Shown here one piece after another: positions 1-9,100 of a DNA stretch of 10,338 nt. The number at the start of each line of letters is the position of its first letter. Within the stretch, counting starts at the first letter, position 1. Made by a program: the position numbers and the translations under genes. Below the pieces are notes generated by a model. That model was not told the DNA's origin and ran no database searches. It was given only the letters and a program-made list of their open reading frames with translations. This stretch comes from Spirochaetaceae bacterium (GTDB taxonomy: Bacteria > Spirochaetota > Spirochaetia > Sphaerochaetales > Sphaerochaetaceae): assembly GCA_016649775.1 (NCBI GenBank), contig JAENWY010000059.1, forward strand, positions 1-10,338, read 5' to 3'.

Positions 1-68
1 ATAAAAAATTTGAAATTGAAATTAATAATTATAAGCTTTTTCTATCGTATTTTTAATAATTTTGAAAA

Positions 69-107
69 TAAAGAATCGTAAAATTTATCTATTTTTACGA
101 TTCTTTA
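69..107 (-). terminator. Rho-independent terminator of the nuclease-oxidoreductase unit
   Basis: Positions 69-83 and 93-107 are perfect reverse complements (15 bp) around a 9-base loop. Read on the minus strand, the hairpin lies about 45 bases past the stop of the oxidoreductase gene and is followed by a short T run (TTTTC). The stem has only three G:C pairs per arm and its base is A/T, so it could work in both directions and also end a plus-strand transcript. Bases 1-68 show no gene that I can support. Confidence 0.75.
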
Positions 108-152
108 ATATATTAAATTAGTTTAAATTTGGGTCTTCGACACCTTTTGTTA

Positions 153-1331
153 TTAAATACCTTTTTCAGAAATAGCTTTTGCAACACTATAGGCTGTAGA
201 CCAACAAGCTTGAAGATTATACCCACCACAATCTCCACTATAGTCCATTACTTCTCCTGTAAAATATAGGTTTTCACATATCTTAGATTCAAAGGTTTTA
301 CTATCTATTTCTTTCGTAGTAACCCCACCTTCTGTGCTCATACCTATTTTGTTTGTACCTTTTAAAGATATTTCCATTACCCAATTACTAAGTTTATTAT
401 TTAGGCGTTGCCAATTCACTTTCTTAGTTTGACTAGCTTCAATATCCTCAATGCTTTCACTCTTTAATATATAATCAATAAATCTTGAGGGAAGAGACGT
501 TTCTTTTTTTATTAAATTAGATAGCTTTATATTTGCACCTGAAGGTTCAACCCTTTCATTTAGATTAATTTTAATCAACATTCCACTTTCACAATATCGA
601 GAACTATCTAATATAACTGGTCCTGTAATACCTAATCTAGTAAATAAAAAGTCTCCTGTTAATTCATGATATTTTTTACCTTTTGATTTAGGAACAGAGA
701 CAGTAACATTAGCTAAACTAATTCCTTCGATATCAGATAAATCTTCACTAACAATTTTTATTTGAGTAAGGGAAGGCTTAGCATTAATAATCTTATGGCC
801 CAAAGAAGAAGCAATTGCATAACCATCTCCTGTTGAGCCTGTTAGAGGATATGTAACACCACCTGTTGCAATAACTATATGTTTAGCTTTATAGGTATCG
901 TTAATTATGAAATTATCTTCATCTTTTATTATCTTTTCAACACAAATATTGAAAATAATTGGATATGATTCATCACATAAAGAATATAGTACATCAATTG
1001 CTTTTTTGCTTTGAGGGAATACTTTATGATCTTCTCTAGCAAATGTATCAACACCCTTTTTTTTAAAAGATTTAATAACTTCTTCAGGAGGAAGATTTGA
1101 GAAAGCACTACCTAGAAAATGCCCTTTATCACCATAGTGTTTAAGCATTTCATAGGATGGTTCATCTCTCGTGATATTACACATTCCTCCACCAGTTATC
1201 AAAAGTTTTAATCCTGGTCTATCCATTTTTTCTAGAACAAGTGTATCTATTTTCATCTCTGTTAAAGATTTTGCACAGAACAAACCGGAAGCACCAGCTC
1301 CGATTACTATTGTATTGTAAATTAATCTCAT
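153..1331 (-). CDS. HI0933/BaiN-family FAD-dependent oxidoreductase
   Basis: This is a cytosolic flavoprotein of the HI0933-like family (also labelled YhiN, BaiN or 'aminoacetone oxidase family'), whose physiological substrate is unsettled. The FAD-binding Rossmann glycines are at residues 11-16 (GAGASG). The family signature TGGGMCNIT spans 46-54, with Met where most relatives have Arg. ATGG is at 155-158, TGSTGDGY at 164-171, the FTRLGITGP segment at 230-238, GGVTTKEID at 335-343, and the C-terminal FAD-contacting FTGEVMDYSGDCGGYNLQ at 357-374. The length of 392 residues is normal for the family, and the N-terminus puts the glycine motif where it belongs, which supports this start. The start codon shares ATGA with the stop of the upstream nuclease gene and has only a weak AAGAG about 14 bases upstream, so translation is probably coupled to the nuclease. 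Family assignment is firm. Calling it a bile-acid enzyme would be unjustified. Confidence 0.93.
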   Translation of the reverse strand: MRLIYNTIVIGAGASGLFCAKSLTEMKIDTLVLEKMDRPGLKLLITGGGMCNITRDEPSYEMLKHYGDKGHFLGSAFSNLPPEEVIKSFKKKGVDTFAREDHKVFPQSKKAIDVLYSLCDESYPIIFNICVEKIIKDEDNFIINDTYKAKHIVIATGGVTYPLTGSTGDGYAIASSLGHKIINAKPSLTQIKIVSEDLSDIEGISLANVTVSVPKSKGKKYHELTGDFLFTRLGITGPVILDSSRYCESGMLIKINLNERVEPSGANIKLSNLIKKETSLPSRFIDYILKSESIEDIEASQTKKVNWQRLNNKLSNWVMEISLKGTNKIGMSTEGGVTTKEIDSKTFESKICENLYFTGEVMDYSGDCGGYNLQACWSTAYSVAKAISEKGI

Positions 1332-2410
1332 ATTATATTTAAACTCTTTAATGTCTCTCTTGGTATAAATTGAGATATTATTTTTGTAGTTTCAACTCTA
1401 AGTCGTACCATGATATAAGTGATACCTTGTTTTAGAATTACTTGTATATCCTCATTTGAATTAGTAGAATTTGAAGAAGTAGTTGTTGGTTGATTAGCCT
1501 TAATTACAGCATTTGGATCAAAAGATCCATTACCTTGAGATGCAATAAATTCTTTGAAAACCCATTTAGTAGGATCCTCAGTGCTTTCAATTTTTGCCTC
1601 TACATCATCAGGTAATTGATAAAAGAAATCTAATCCAGTTCTCTCTTCAACCTTATCAACAGTAGTTGCAAAACTCTGCAAAGATTTATCAGAACCTTCA
1701 TTAGGAAGAATAAATCCAATTGATTTAATTTCTGGTTCAGTGTAATCAAGAATTACTTTGTAGTAATAATTAGGAACAGCTACTTCATTCTTTCCTATTG
1801 TTTTATATGGACCATCTGTTAGAATTGGTCCTGTAGTTATATATATTTTGCCATTGGTATCAGCAAAGGTTCTTACAGTTCCCTCAAGGTCTGCCCATAT
1901 CTTTCTATTAAAATCTGGAGCTTGAGGACTCATGTTACTCATGTAGAAAGAATCAGACATAGCTTTATCAGATTCTTCTTGATCTGCAGCTGGGCAGAGA
2001 TGCCCTCTGTCATAACCACTATTCTTATAATCATCTAAAGTTGCAGAGCCTGTTGTAATAGATGGATCTGCTTTAAAGTTATTCTTTCTCTTAGCAGGAC
2101 CATAAATTTCATTGCTATCTAATTCATATGCTACATAACTTGGTTGTTCAAATTCTTCATTATAACTTAATACATAATCGGTATGAGCTACTATTTGTTC
2201 ACCCTTTACAGGTTTTGGTAATTCAAGATTTGGGATTTCAACACTCGAACTAACTGTAGTTGTAACTACAGTTTTCTCTATTGTTCTATTATTAAATTCA
2301 TCTTCTGTAGGTGCAAAAAATAATGAAAGAATCGATAATAGTAGTAATACTATTACTAGTATTACTATAGTCTTTATATTTTTTTTTGCTTTATTTTTCC
2401 GTTTTTCCAT
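1328..2410 (-). CDS. Membrane-anchored or exported DNA/RNA non-specific endonuclease
   Basis: The protein belongs to the NUC1/Serratia-type endonuclease family (beta-beta-alpha-metal fold), which cuts DNA and RNA with a magnesium-bound water. A Lys/Arg-rich start (residues 1-13) leads into one hydrophobic segment (about 14-33), so the catalytic part should lie outside the cytoplasmic membrane, either anchored or released. The catalytic core is DRGH at 134-137 (general base His137). The metal-ligand Asn is in the segment MSNMSPQAPDFNRKIWADLE (157-176): Asn168 and Glu176 have the same spacing as Asn119 and Glu127 of the Serratia enzyme. The domain ends near residue 288. A Ser/Thr/Asn-rich linker (about 289-320) then leads to a 40-residue tail that looks like a damaged zinc-binding domain (see findings). 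The start has AGGA at 2418-2421, 7 bases upstream. Likely roles are nutrient scavenging from extracellular DNA or degrading host or competitor DNA; that is inference. No immunity gene is visible beside it. Confidence 0.92.
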   Translation of the reverse strand: MEKRKNKAKKNIKTIVILVIVLLLLSILSLFFAPTEDEFNNRTIEKTVVTTTVSSSVEIPNLELPKPVKGEQIVAHTDYVLSYNEEFEQPSYVAYELDSNEIYGPAKRKNNFKADPSITTGSATLDDYKNSGYDRGHLCPAADQEESDKAMSDSFYMSNMSPQAPDFNRKIWADLEGTVRTFADTNGKIYITTGPILTDGPYKTIGKNEVAVPNYYYKVILDYTEPEIKSIGFILPNEGSDKSLQSFATTVDKVEERTGLDFFYQLPDDVEAKIESTEDPTKWVFKEFIASQGNGSFDPNAVIKANQPTTTSSNSTNSNEDIQVILKQGITYIMVRLRVETTKIISQFIPRETLKSLNII

Positions 2411-2457
2411 TTTTTATTCCTATATTTAAAATAATTTTTACTAGGTTATTTTTACCA

Positions 2458-2466
2458 TGTATAGCA
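2458..2466 (-). promoter_or_regulatory. Candidate extended -10 promoter for the nuclease-oxidoreductase unit
   Basis: Read on the minus strand, TGCTATACA forms a TGn extended -10 about 47 bases before the nuclease start codon. This would place transcription start near 2451 and give a leader of roughly 40 bases containing the AGGA site at 2418-2421. No good -35 hexamer lies 17-18 bases upstream, which is tolerable with an extended -10. In DNA this AT-rich such matches also arise by chance. Confidence 0.4.
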
Positions 2467-2530
2467 TAAATATAAAAGTAAGATACAGATAGATTAAGAA
2501 CTATTTCATTACAGAGAAAATAATAAAAGA

Positions 2531-3409
2531 TTATTTAATATTTTCTTTTGTCATTTTTATTTTTCTATTTAATACAAAACCAATAGTGATAAAGATAATC
2601 GTTAAAACTAAATAATCTATATAATGTGGTACTGCAGTTTTTTCAAGATATAGTGATTTAGAGGATAGTGCAGAATTGGGATAGTTACAAATCAATGCTA
2701 TAAATAAATTGTTTGCTACATGAACAGCAATTGCTATTTCAACTGTTTTATAATGAAGTGTAAAAAAAGAAGTTAAGAATCCAAAGATAAAATAATATCC
2801 AAGAGGAAAATACATATAGCTTACTAGTTCAGGATTTGATAGATGAGGAATGGTAAAAGCAATTCCAACAATAATTGATGATATAACACTTATTATTTTA
2901 TTATTATCATAATAATTCCCGACGAGCGCTCGTAATAGCACACCTCTATATAATAGTTCCTCTAAAGCGCATTGAAATGGTGTTAAAATTAATACTATCA
3001 CTAAAAATATTAGTCTTTCACTTAATTTAATATTATTAAAACTAATTTCTTTATAACCACTTATATTCCCTATAATCATATATATAATTAGATAAAATAT
3101 AGTTATAGAAAAAGAAATTAATAGATATCTTTTATTGATAAAATTATTTGTACTAATTAATTTTATCAATGGAATTTTCATTATGTATTTTAATGAGATA
3201 TAGATACCAAGGGCCATGGCAAAAAATGAAATATTTGCTTCGATATATTTATAATAGGTTGAGTTAATAGCATTTAATGAAATCGAAGAAATTAGTGATC
3301 TAAAAAACAGAGTTAGAGCAATTCCGGCACTAAGCCAAAATATAATTATGATAATAAATGATAACAGTGCTTTTATTCGTTTATTATCATCAACTGATAA
3401 ATTATTCAT
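2531..3409 (-). CDS. CPBP-family intramembrane metalloprotease
   Basis: The 292-residue protein is a polytopic membrane protein of the CPBP (CAAX prenyl protease 2/Rce1-like, Abi) family. I see about seven or eight hydrophobic segments, for example around 12-36, 59-73, 95-114, 131-149, 172-188, 199-217, 223-241 and 265-282. The three family motifs are present: EELLYR at 150-155 (catalytic Glu pair and Arg), FxxPH ending in His189, and HVANN starting at His230. A zinc-dependent glutamate protease active site in the membrane is therefore complete. The start has GGGAG at 3419-3423, 9 bases upstream. It runs divergently from addB across a 58-bp gap and stands 120 bp before the nuclease gene. Bacterial members have been tied to bacteriocin self-immunity, peptide maturation or membrane-protein turnover. 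No bacteriocin or peptide gene is seen here, so its substrate is unknown. Confidence 0.9.
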   Translation of the reverse strand: MNNLSVDDNKRIKALLSFIIIIIFWLSAGIALTLFFRSLISSISLNAINSTYYKYIEANISFFAMALGIYISLKYIMKIPLIKLISTNNFINKRYLLISFSITIFYLIIYMIIGNISGYKEISFNNIKLSERLIFLVIVLILTPFQCALEELLYRGVLLRALVGNYYDNNKIISVISSIIVGIAFTIPHLSNPELVSYMYFPLGYYFIFGFLTSFFTLHYKTVEIAIAVHVANNLFIALICNYPNSALSSKSLYLEKTAVPHYIDYLVLTIIFITIGFVLNRKIKMTKENIK

Positions 3410-3452
3410 TAAATATTTCTCCCAAAAGTTTCTCGTAAATATTACTTGTTAA

Positions 3453-3461
3453 TGGTATAAT
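3453..3461 (+). promoter_or_regulatory. Extended -10 promoter of addB-addA, predicted to give a leaderless mRNA
   Basis: TGGTATAAT is a consensus extended -10 (TGn plus TATAAT at 3456-3461). The ATG of addB is at 3468-3470, only 6 bases past the hexamer, so transcription should begin at or within a base or two of the start codon. No Shine-Dalgarno sequence sits between them. The -35 position (around 3433-3438) is poor, as is common with a TGn element. The promoter lies in the 58-bp divergent gap shared with the membrane protease gene. Confidence 0.6.
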
Positions 3462-3467
3462 AAAAGA

Positions 3468-6188
3468 ATGAACAAAACAAGAATATTTAATGAATTTGAA
3501 AAAGGTAATATTTGTGTCTTTAATGATAGTTTGTGTGAAAGAGACTTTTTAATACAATATGCTGCTCTTAATAATAGCATTGAAGAGAGTAGAGCAATAT
3601 CTTACAAAACCTTTAAAAATTACTTTGTTGAAGACCGGAGTAATAAAGAGAGTGCTACCTCGATTACAAGATTATTGTTTGTAATTGATTTTTTATCAGA
3701 AAAAAATCTTTCTTATTTTATAAATAATAAATATCCTGAATCCCTCGATATCTCAAGTCAATATGTTTCAACTTTACTTCCTTCTCTTAAGAGAGTAAAA
3801 GAAAATGAAGCATTTTCTTTACTTCCTGAGAATATGATTAGTGACATAAATAAATTATATGATAGTTATTGTGCTTTTTTAGGAAATAGATGTCTGTATG
3901 AAGAATCCTACAGTGAATATAAATTTAAGAATGCTAGCGAGGCTATAAGATCTAATAATTACAGTATTATAGCCTATGATACTATGCCAGATTTATTACC
4001 ATTCTTAGAAGACCTTGGTAATCCCTCTAATATTAACTTAATAGAATCTTCTCAAGAAGAGCCAAGTGTTCAAATTGAAAAGTTTGAAAACTGTAGTGCT
4101 GAAGTAGCAACTCAAATGCGAAGGATAAGGTATCTTCTTGAAAAAGGTATTAATCCCTCTGATATTGCCATTACCTTAGCCTCTTTTGATATACAAATAG
4201 ATGATATTAAAAGAGAAGCTAAAAAGTATAATATACCCTTAACTTCAGCACCTTCTTCAAAGATTATTAATTATCCCATGGGTAAGTTATTCTACAACCT
4301 TAGAGTAATATTTGAACAAAGATTTTCACTTAATTTTATGAAATCTTTTTTATTAGATAGATCTTTCCCTTTTAAGGAAAGATCTTTGATAAGAGGATTA
4401 ATTAGAGTTGGAATTGATGCAAATATTAGTCATGGTCAGATAGAACCCAATAAAGATAGTGATACATGGGAATTATCTCTTATTCCTTCAAAGAAAACTA
4501 GGGAAAAAGATATAGAATTATATAGTAAGTATACAATTTTCTATACTACTTTTAAAAGGCTAGTAATTAATTTAAATGTTGCTAAAACGAAAGACGATAT
4601 AGAACTCTCAATTTTAAATATAATTAATTTCCTTTTTGATGTAAAACTAGATGAAGAGGATTCTACTAAAGAGTGTTTTAATAGAGTTCTTGAAGAGTTT
4701 AAGAGTGTCTTTGATAGCATGGAGTATTGTGGAATTAATAGCATTGATAATTTATATGGAAAATTAATTAGCCAAATAGAAAATATAAAATATGAAGAAA
4801 AGATAGGAAATAATGAGGGTATTATTGTTTATTCTTATCCATCATCCAGTTCTTTAAATATTCCTAATCATTTCATATTGGGAGTGAATCATACGGCAAG
4901 TGAAGTGATTAATACTCCTCTCTTCATTCTACCCCCATCAATAGATGAAAAATATAGAGAAGAGCAGGATTTATCTTCCTCAATTCTTAATGATTATCTT
5001 ACAAGTGAATATCAACCATATGTTTCCTTTTCTGGTGAAGATTATATTGGATCTCAACTTCCTCCTTCGTTTTTTATTGAACATAATCTGGTGAGTGAAG
5101 AACCACTAGAAGTAGAGCAAGCTAATAATGCCTATAGAGATGAAGAATTATATTTTGCTCTTAAAAAGGATTCCTTTAAAGCTTTACCTCTACAATCTTT
5201 AGGGTTTTATAGTGCAAATAATAATATATTAACTTCTCTTTTACATGATATGGCTAATAGAAAATTAGAAGGTGAAGTAAAAAATAGAATATTATCATTT
5301 TTGAAAAATGATGACGGTGAATATGAACTTTCTTCTACAAGTATTGATTCTTTTGAAAGATGTCCCTATCAATGGGCACTTAAATATATAATGAAAATCA
5401 GAGAAGATTCCTTTGATAATATTCCTCTAGATCATCTTGAAGTTGGAAATTTTTTACACAAAGTTATGGAATTATTCTTTTTAAAAGTTCAAAAAGAAGA
5501 TAAGAGATTCTTTTCATCCTTTTTAGAGAAATATGAATATAATCTTGAGAAAATATTCTACCAAGAATTAAATAATTATAGAGAAAGTGATAAATCACCT
5601 TCTGCGTACTCACTTATATATATTGAAGATAATTTTAAACCAAAAGTAATGGGAATATTAGAACAAGAAATTAAAATGTTTGATTCTTATTCCTATAATA
5701 GTTTTGAGAAAGACTTCAACTTACATAATAAGGTTCTATACTATAATGATGATGGTAGTATTTCTAAAGAAATTAAATACCACCTTCGAGGTAAAGTTGA
5801 TAAAATAGTAGAACTACCAGAGGCCGGCTATGCAATAGTTGATTATAAAAAAGGCTCTGCCACAATAAATAATAAATCCTTTATTAAAGGTTCCGAAGAC
5901 CATGATTTAAAATCTTATCAATTTCCTTGCTATAGACAGTTAATGAAGGGTGAAAATATGGAGGCTTTAATGGCTGCCTACTATGGCTTCAATGATGGAA
6001 AATATGAAGTTGTTTGGGAAAATGATGGAAGTGTAGATTTAGAATTAGTAGATGAATTATTTCAAATGGTGTTAGAAGATATGTTAGCCAAAATTGAAGA
6101 GGGTGATTTTATAGCAACACCTTCAAAAGACCATTGTGGTATGTGTAATTATAGACAAGTATGTAGGAAAAGGTATTCAACAAAATAA
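3468..6188 (+). CDS. addB: AddB-type subunit of the double-strand-break helicase-nuclease (PD-(D/E)XK, Fe-S)
   Basis: This is the AddB/RexB-like partner of AddA in the complex that unwinds and resects broken DNA ends for RecA loading. The C-terminal RecB-type nuclease is clear: GNFLHKVME with His664, the metal-binding Asp778 in LRGKVDK, the core DYK at 792-794, and QxxxY at Gln818-Tyr822. Four cysteines match the AddB iron-sulfur pattern: Cys632 just ahead of the nuclease, then C-x2-C-x5-C at 890, 893 and 899 close to the C-terminus. The first about 600 residues correspond in place to the degenerate helicase-like part, but no Walker A motif is visible. At 906 residues it is well short of the roughly 1,160-residue Bacillus subtilis AddB. 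The chosen start fits the extended -10 seven bases before it. The stop overlaps the next start codon by one base (TAATG). The role is inferred from the motifs and from the adjacent addA. Whether it reads a Chi-like sequence cannot be told. Confidence 0.9.
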   Translation: MNKTRIFNEFEKGNICVFNDSLCERDFLIQYAALNNSIEESRAISYKTFKNYFVEDRSNKESATSITRLLFVIDFLSEKNLSYFINNKYPESLDISSQYVSTLLPSLKRVKENEAFSLLPENMISDINKLYDSYCAFLGNRCLYEESYSEYKFKNASEAIRSNNYSIIAYDTMPDLLPFLEDLGNPSNINLIESSQEEPSVQIEKFENCSAEVATQMRRIRYLLEKGINPSDIAITLASFDIQIDDIKREAKKYNIPLTSAPSSKIINYPMGKLFYNLRVIFEQRFSLNFMKSFLLDRSFPFKERSLIRGLIRVGIDANISHGQIEPNKDSDTWELSLIPSKKTREKDIELYSKYTIFYTTFKRLVINLNVAKTKDDIELSILNIINFLFDVKLDEEDSTKECFNRVLEEFKSVFDSMEYCGINSIDNLYGKLISQIENIKYEEKIGNNEGIIVYSYPSSSSLNIPNHFILGVNHTASEVINTPLFILPPSIDEKYREEQDLSSSILNDYLTSEYQPYVSFSGEDYIGSQLPPSFFIEHNLVSEEPLEVEQANNAYRDEELYFALKKDSFKALPLQSLGFYSANNNILTSLLHDMANRKLEGEVKNRILSFLKNDDGEYELSSTSIDSFERCPYQWALKYIMKIREDSFDNIPLDHLEVGNFLHKVMELFFLKVQKEDKRFFSSFLEKYEYNLEKIFYQELNNYRESDKSPSAYSLIYIEDNFKPKVMGILEQEIKMFDSYSYNSFEKDFNLHNKVLYYNDDGSISKEIKYHLRGKVDKIVELPEAGYAIVDYKKGSATINNKSFIKGSEDHDLKSYQFPCYRQLMKGENMEALMAAYYGFNDGKYEVVWENDGSVDLELVDELFQMVLEDMLAKIEEGDFIATPSKDHCGMCNYRQVCRKRYSTK

Positions 6189-9100
6189 TGGAAAAATTTA
6201 AAGAAATAATAAATCAATTAAGTAGAAAACCAAATGATAAACAATTAGCAGCAATTAATGTATTAGACAATGCTGTAGTAGGAGCGGGAGCTGGAAGTGG
6301 TAAAACAACTGTTTTATCATTTAGATTTCTGCGTCTTGTAATGGATGGATATGCAAATGTTGATCAAATACTAACATTGACTTTTACAAAAAAAGCAGCA
6401 AGTGAAATGTATCAGAGAATACATGCTAATTTATTAGAATATCAAATAACAAATCCTGAATTATCTAAGCAGTTATCACTATTTCCTAAAGCTACAATTT
6501 CAACAATAGATTCTTTTTGTGCTCAAATAGTTCGTCAGGATTGTATAGGCTATGGTATTCCTTCTAATTTCATCCTGGATGATGATATTAGTAAACAAAA
6601 TGCAATAAGATGTATTGAAGATTTATTAGAAACTGAAAATATGTTACCAGGTTTTCAGTTTTTATCAAAAGCCTATTCTCCAGATGAACTAATGTCTAAT
6701 CTTTTGATCCCTCTTGCTAATCAATGTTTATTTATGCCTTTAGAAATTAAACCTAGTGAATTGATGGATAGTCTAAATGGTATTATTGAAAAAGAATATG
6801 ATTTAATTAGATCTCAATTAGTTCTGGTCACTAAAAATATAGTTGATATTTCTACTAAAGGATTAACAGCTAAACAAAAAGAAATAGTCGAAAGTTTTAG
6901 TGAACTAAATGAATTATTAGAAAATCCCGAGACACCTTTTCTTGAATTATCTAATTGTGTTGCAAATATTAACTTTAGAATGCCCTCAGGTAAAAAAGAG
7001 AATGCTCTATTATTAAAGGAATATTGTGGAGAATTTAAAGATTTAGTAAAAAGCAGTTTTATTACTTATGCTAGTATGAAAGTTGAAAATTATAATGAAG
7101 AAATTTTTGAAGCTTTAGTCGCTTTAAAAGATAAGATTTTCTCCGAAAAAAGAAAAAGTGGTATATTAAACTTTAGTGATGTAGCCAATTTATCTGTTGA
7201 TATACTTAAAAATAATAAAGATGTTCGTACCTTTATGAAGAATAAGTTTAAATTTATCATGATTGATGAGTTCCAAGATAATAATGAATTACAAAAAAAT
7301 TTATTATTTCTCTTGAGCGAAAAATATGATGAATGTAATGATGGAATTCCAGCAATAGATCATATAGAATCTCAAAAGTTATTTTTCGTAGGAGATGAAA
7401 AGCAAAGCATTTATAGATTTAGAGGTGCTGATGTTTCAGTATTTAAAAGTCTTGCACAGCAACTTGAATCTTTTGGTGGTAAAAAATTATCCTTAGAAAC
7501 AAACTATAGATCTGAACCTAATTTGATAAAGTTCTTTAATAATATTTTTCCTGGAATCATGGAAAATGGAGGAGAGCCTTATGAAGCTAAATTTGAAGAA
7601 CTTGGCTATCGAGACGCAACACCTAGTGTAAAACCTGTTATAAAAGCTTTAATTAAACAATATGATAAGGACGAATTTCTGGAAAATAAGGAAGACGAGG
7701 CTGGTGAATCTTTCTCCTCTGAAGCAGTTGCAGTAGCTAAAGAAATTAAAAAAGCTTTAACAACTGATGAATATTTATTAAAGAATGGGATACGTCCAAC
7801 AGTTTCTGATATAGCAATTTTAATGGAAAAGAAAACTGGTCAAATGTATTATGAAAAAGCTCTTCGTGTTCATTCTATACCCTATATCATTCTAGATAAT
7901 AAATCTTTAACACAAGAAGCTCTAACTAATGATATTTATTGCATACTTCAGCTGTTACTATTTCCTAATGATAAGATATCACTTGCTGCAACACTAAGAG
8001 GTCCCTTTGGACAAATAAGTGATGATACTGCCTTTGTAATAATGAATACCAAAAAAGATGAAATGTTTGGTTTTGGGGATGAATATGAAATCAAAGACTC
8101 AGAGCTACAAAAAATAGAAGGTCTAAAAAATACATTCAATACTTTAATTGCAAAATCAAAGGTATTAAAAAATAGTGAATTAATAGATTTTCTTTGGTAT
8201 GAAGCAGGCCTTAGATATTTTTATATTTGTGAATCTTCTTATCATTCATATTTAAATAACTATGAATATTTATATAGATTAGCTAGAGCCAATGATAATA
8301 AAAGTTTATCTATGTTTTTAGATACCTTAAGACCTCAATTAGGACAGATTAATCAATTAAATGAAATAGTAGTACTAAATGAAAAAACTGAAGGCGTTAA
8401 AATTATGACAATTCATAAATCTAAAGGTCTTGAATTCCCTCTAGTATTTATTTGTTGTATGGGTAGTGGTCCTATGAACAAGCCCAGTAGCTATGTTGTT
8501 GATAATGATATTCCTTATACAAAAGATCATGTTGAAGATCATCAATATAAGAATTTTGTTCAAGGCCTTCAAAAAGATAGAGTGAAACTAGAACTTCTTG
8601 CAGAGAAAAAAAGAATCTTATATGTTGCTATGACCCGTGCAGAGATGCATTTAGTGTTAGTTGGTACCTTTAATATGACAAATAGAAATACAAGTAATGA
8701 TCCTACAAAAAATAATAATTTATTATTAATGAGTCTATATGGAGCAAAAGTAGATAAAGATACACTAAAGTGTAATTTAGAAGGTGAACCTAAATTAATT
8801 TGTGAGAGTATACCTTTAGTTCCAACAAAAGCTCTTTATGCTAACAACTTTAATTCCTTGATTAAGAATAAAGATACCTATAAAAAGGCACTTGAATATT
8901 ATGATGATGAACCTATTAATTTTAAAAGTACTCCAAAGAGTATTGCAGTTACAAAATTATTTAATAATAAAGATGATGGGCATTTTGTAGGCAACTGTGA
9001 ATATTTAGGATCTACTAAATGTGATGATTTATTAGCAAGTTTAGTTGATTCTTTTCCTTCTATTTATGCAGAGTTTGGTACACTCGCTCATGCCTATGTT

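Noticed and set aside
2531..3409. Bacteriocin-immunity role for the CPBP protein
   Set aside because: No leader peptide, double-glycine precursor or ABC exporter gene is found next to it. The family is too broad to infer this without such context.
4541..4744. Minus-strand open frame of 67 codons
   Set aside because: It lies wholly inside addB on the opposite strand, has low-complexity Ser-rich composition and no ribosome site, so it is a shadow of the real gene.
7948..8139. Minus-strand open frame of 63 codons
   Set aside because: It lies inside the helicase region of addA, with no recognisable motif or start signal.
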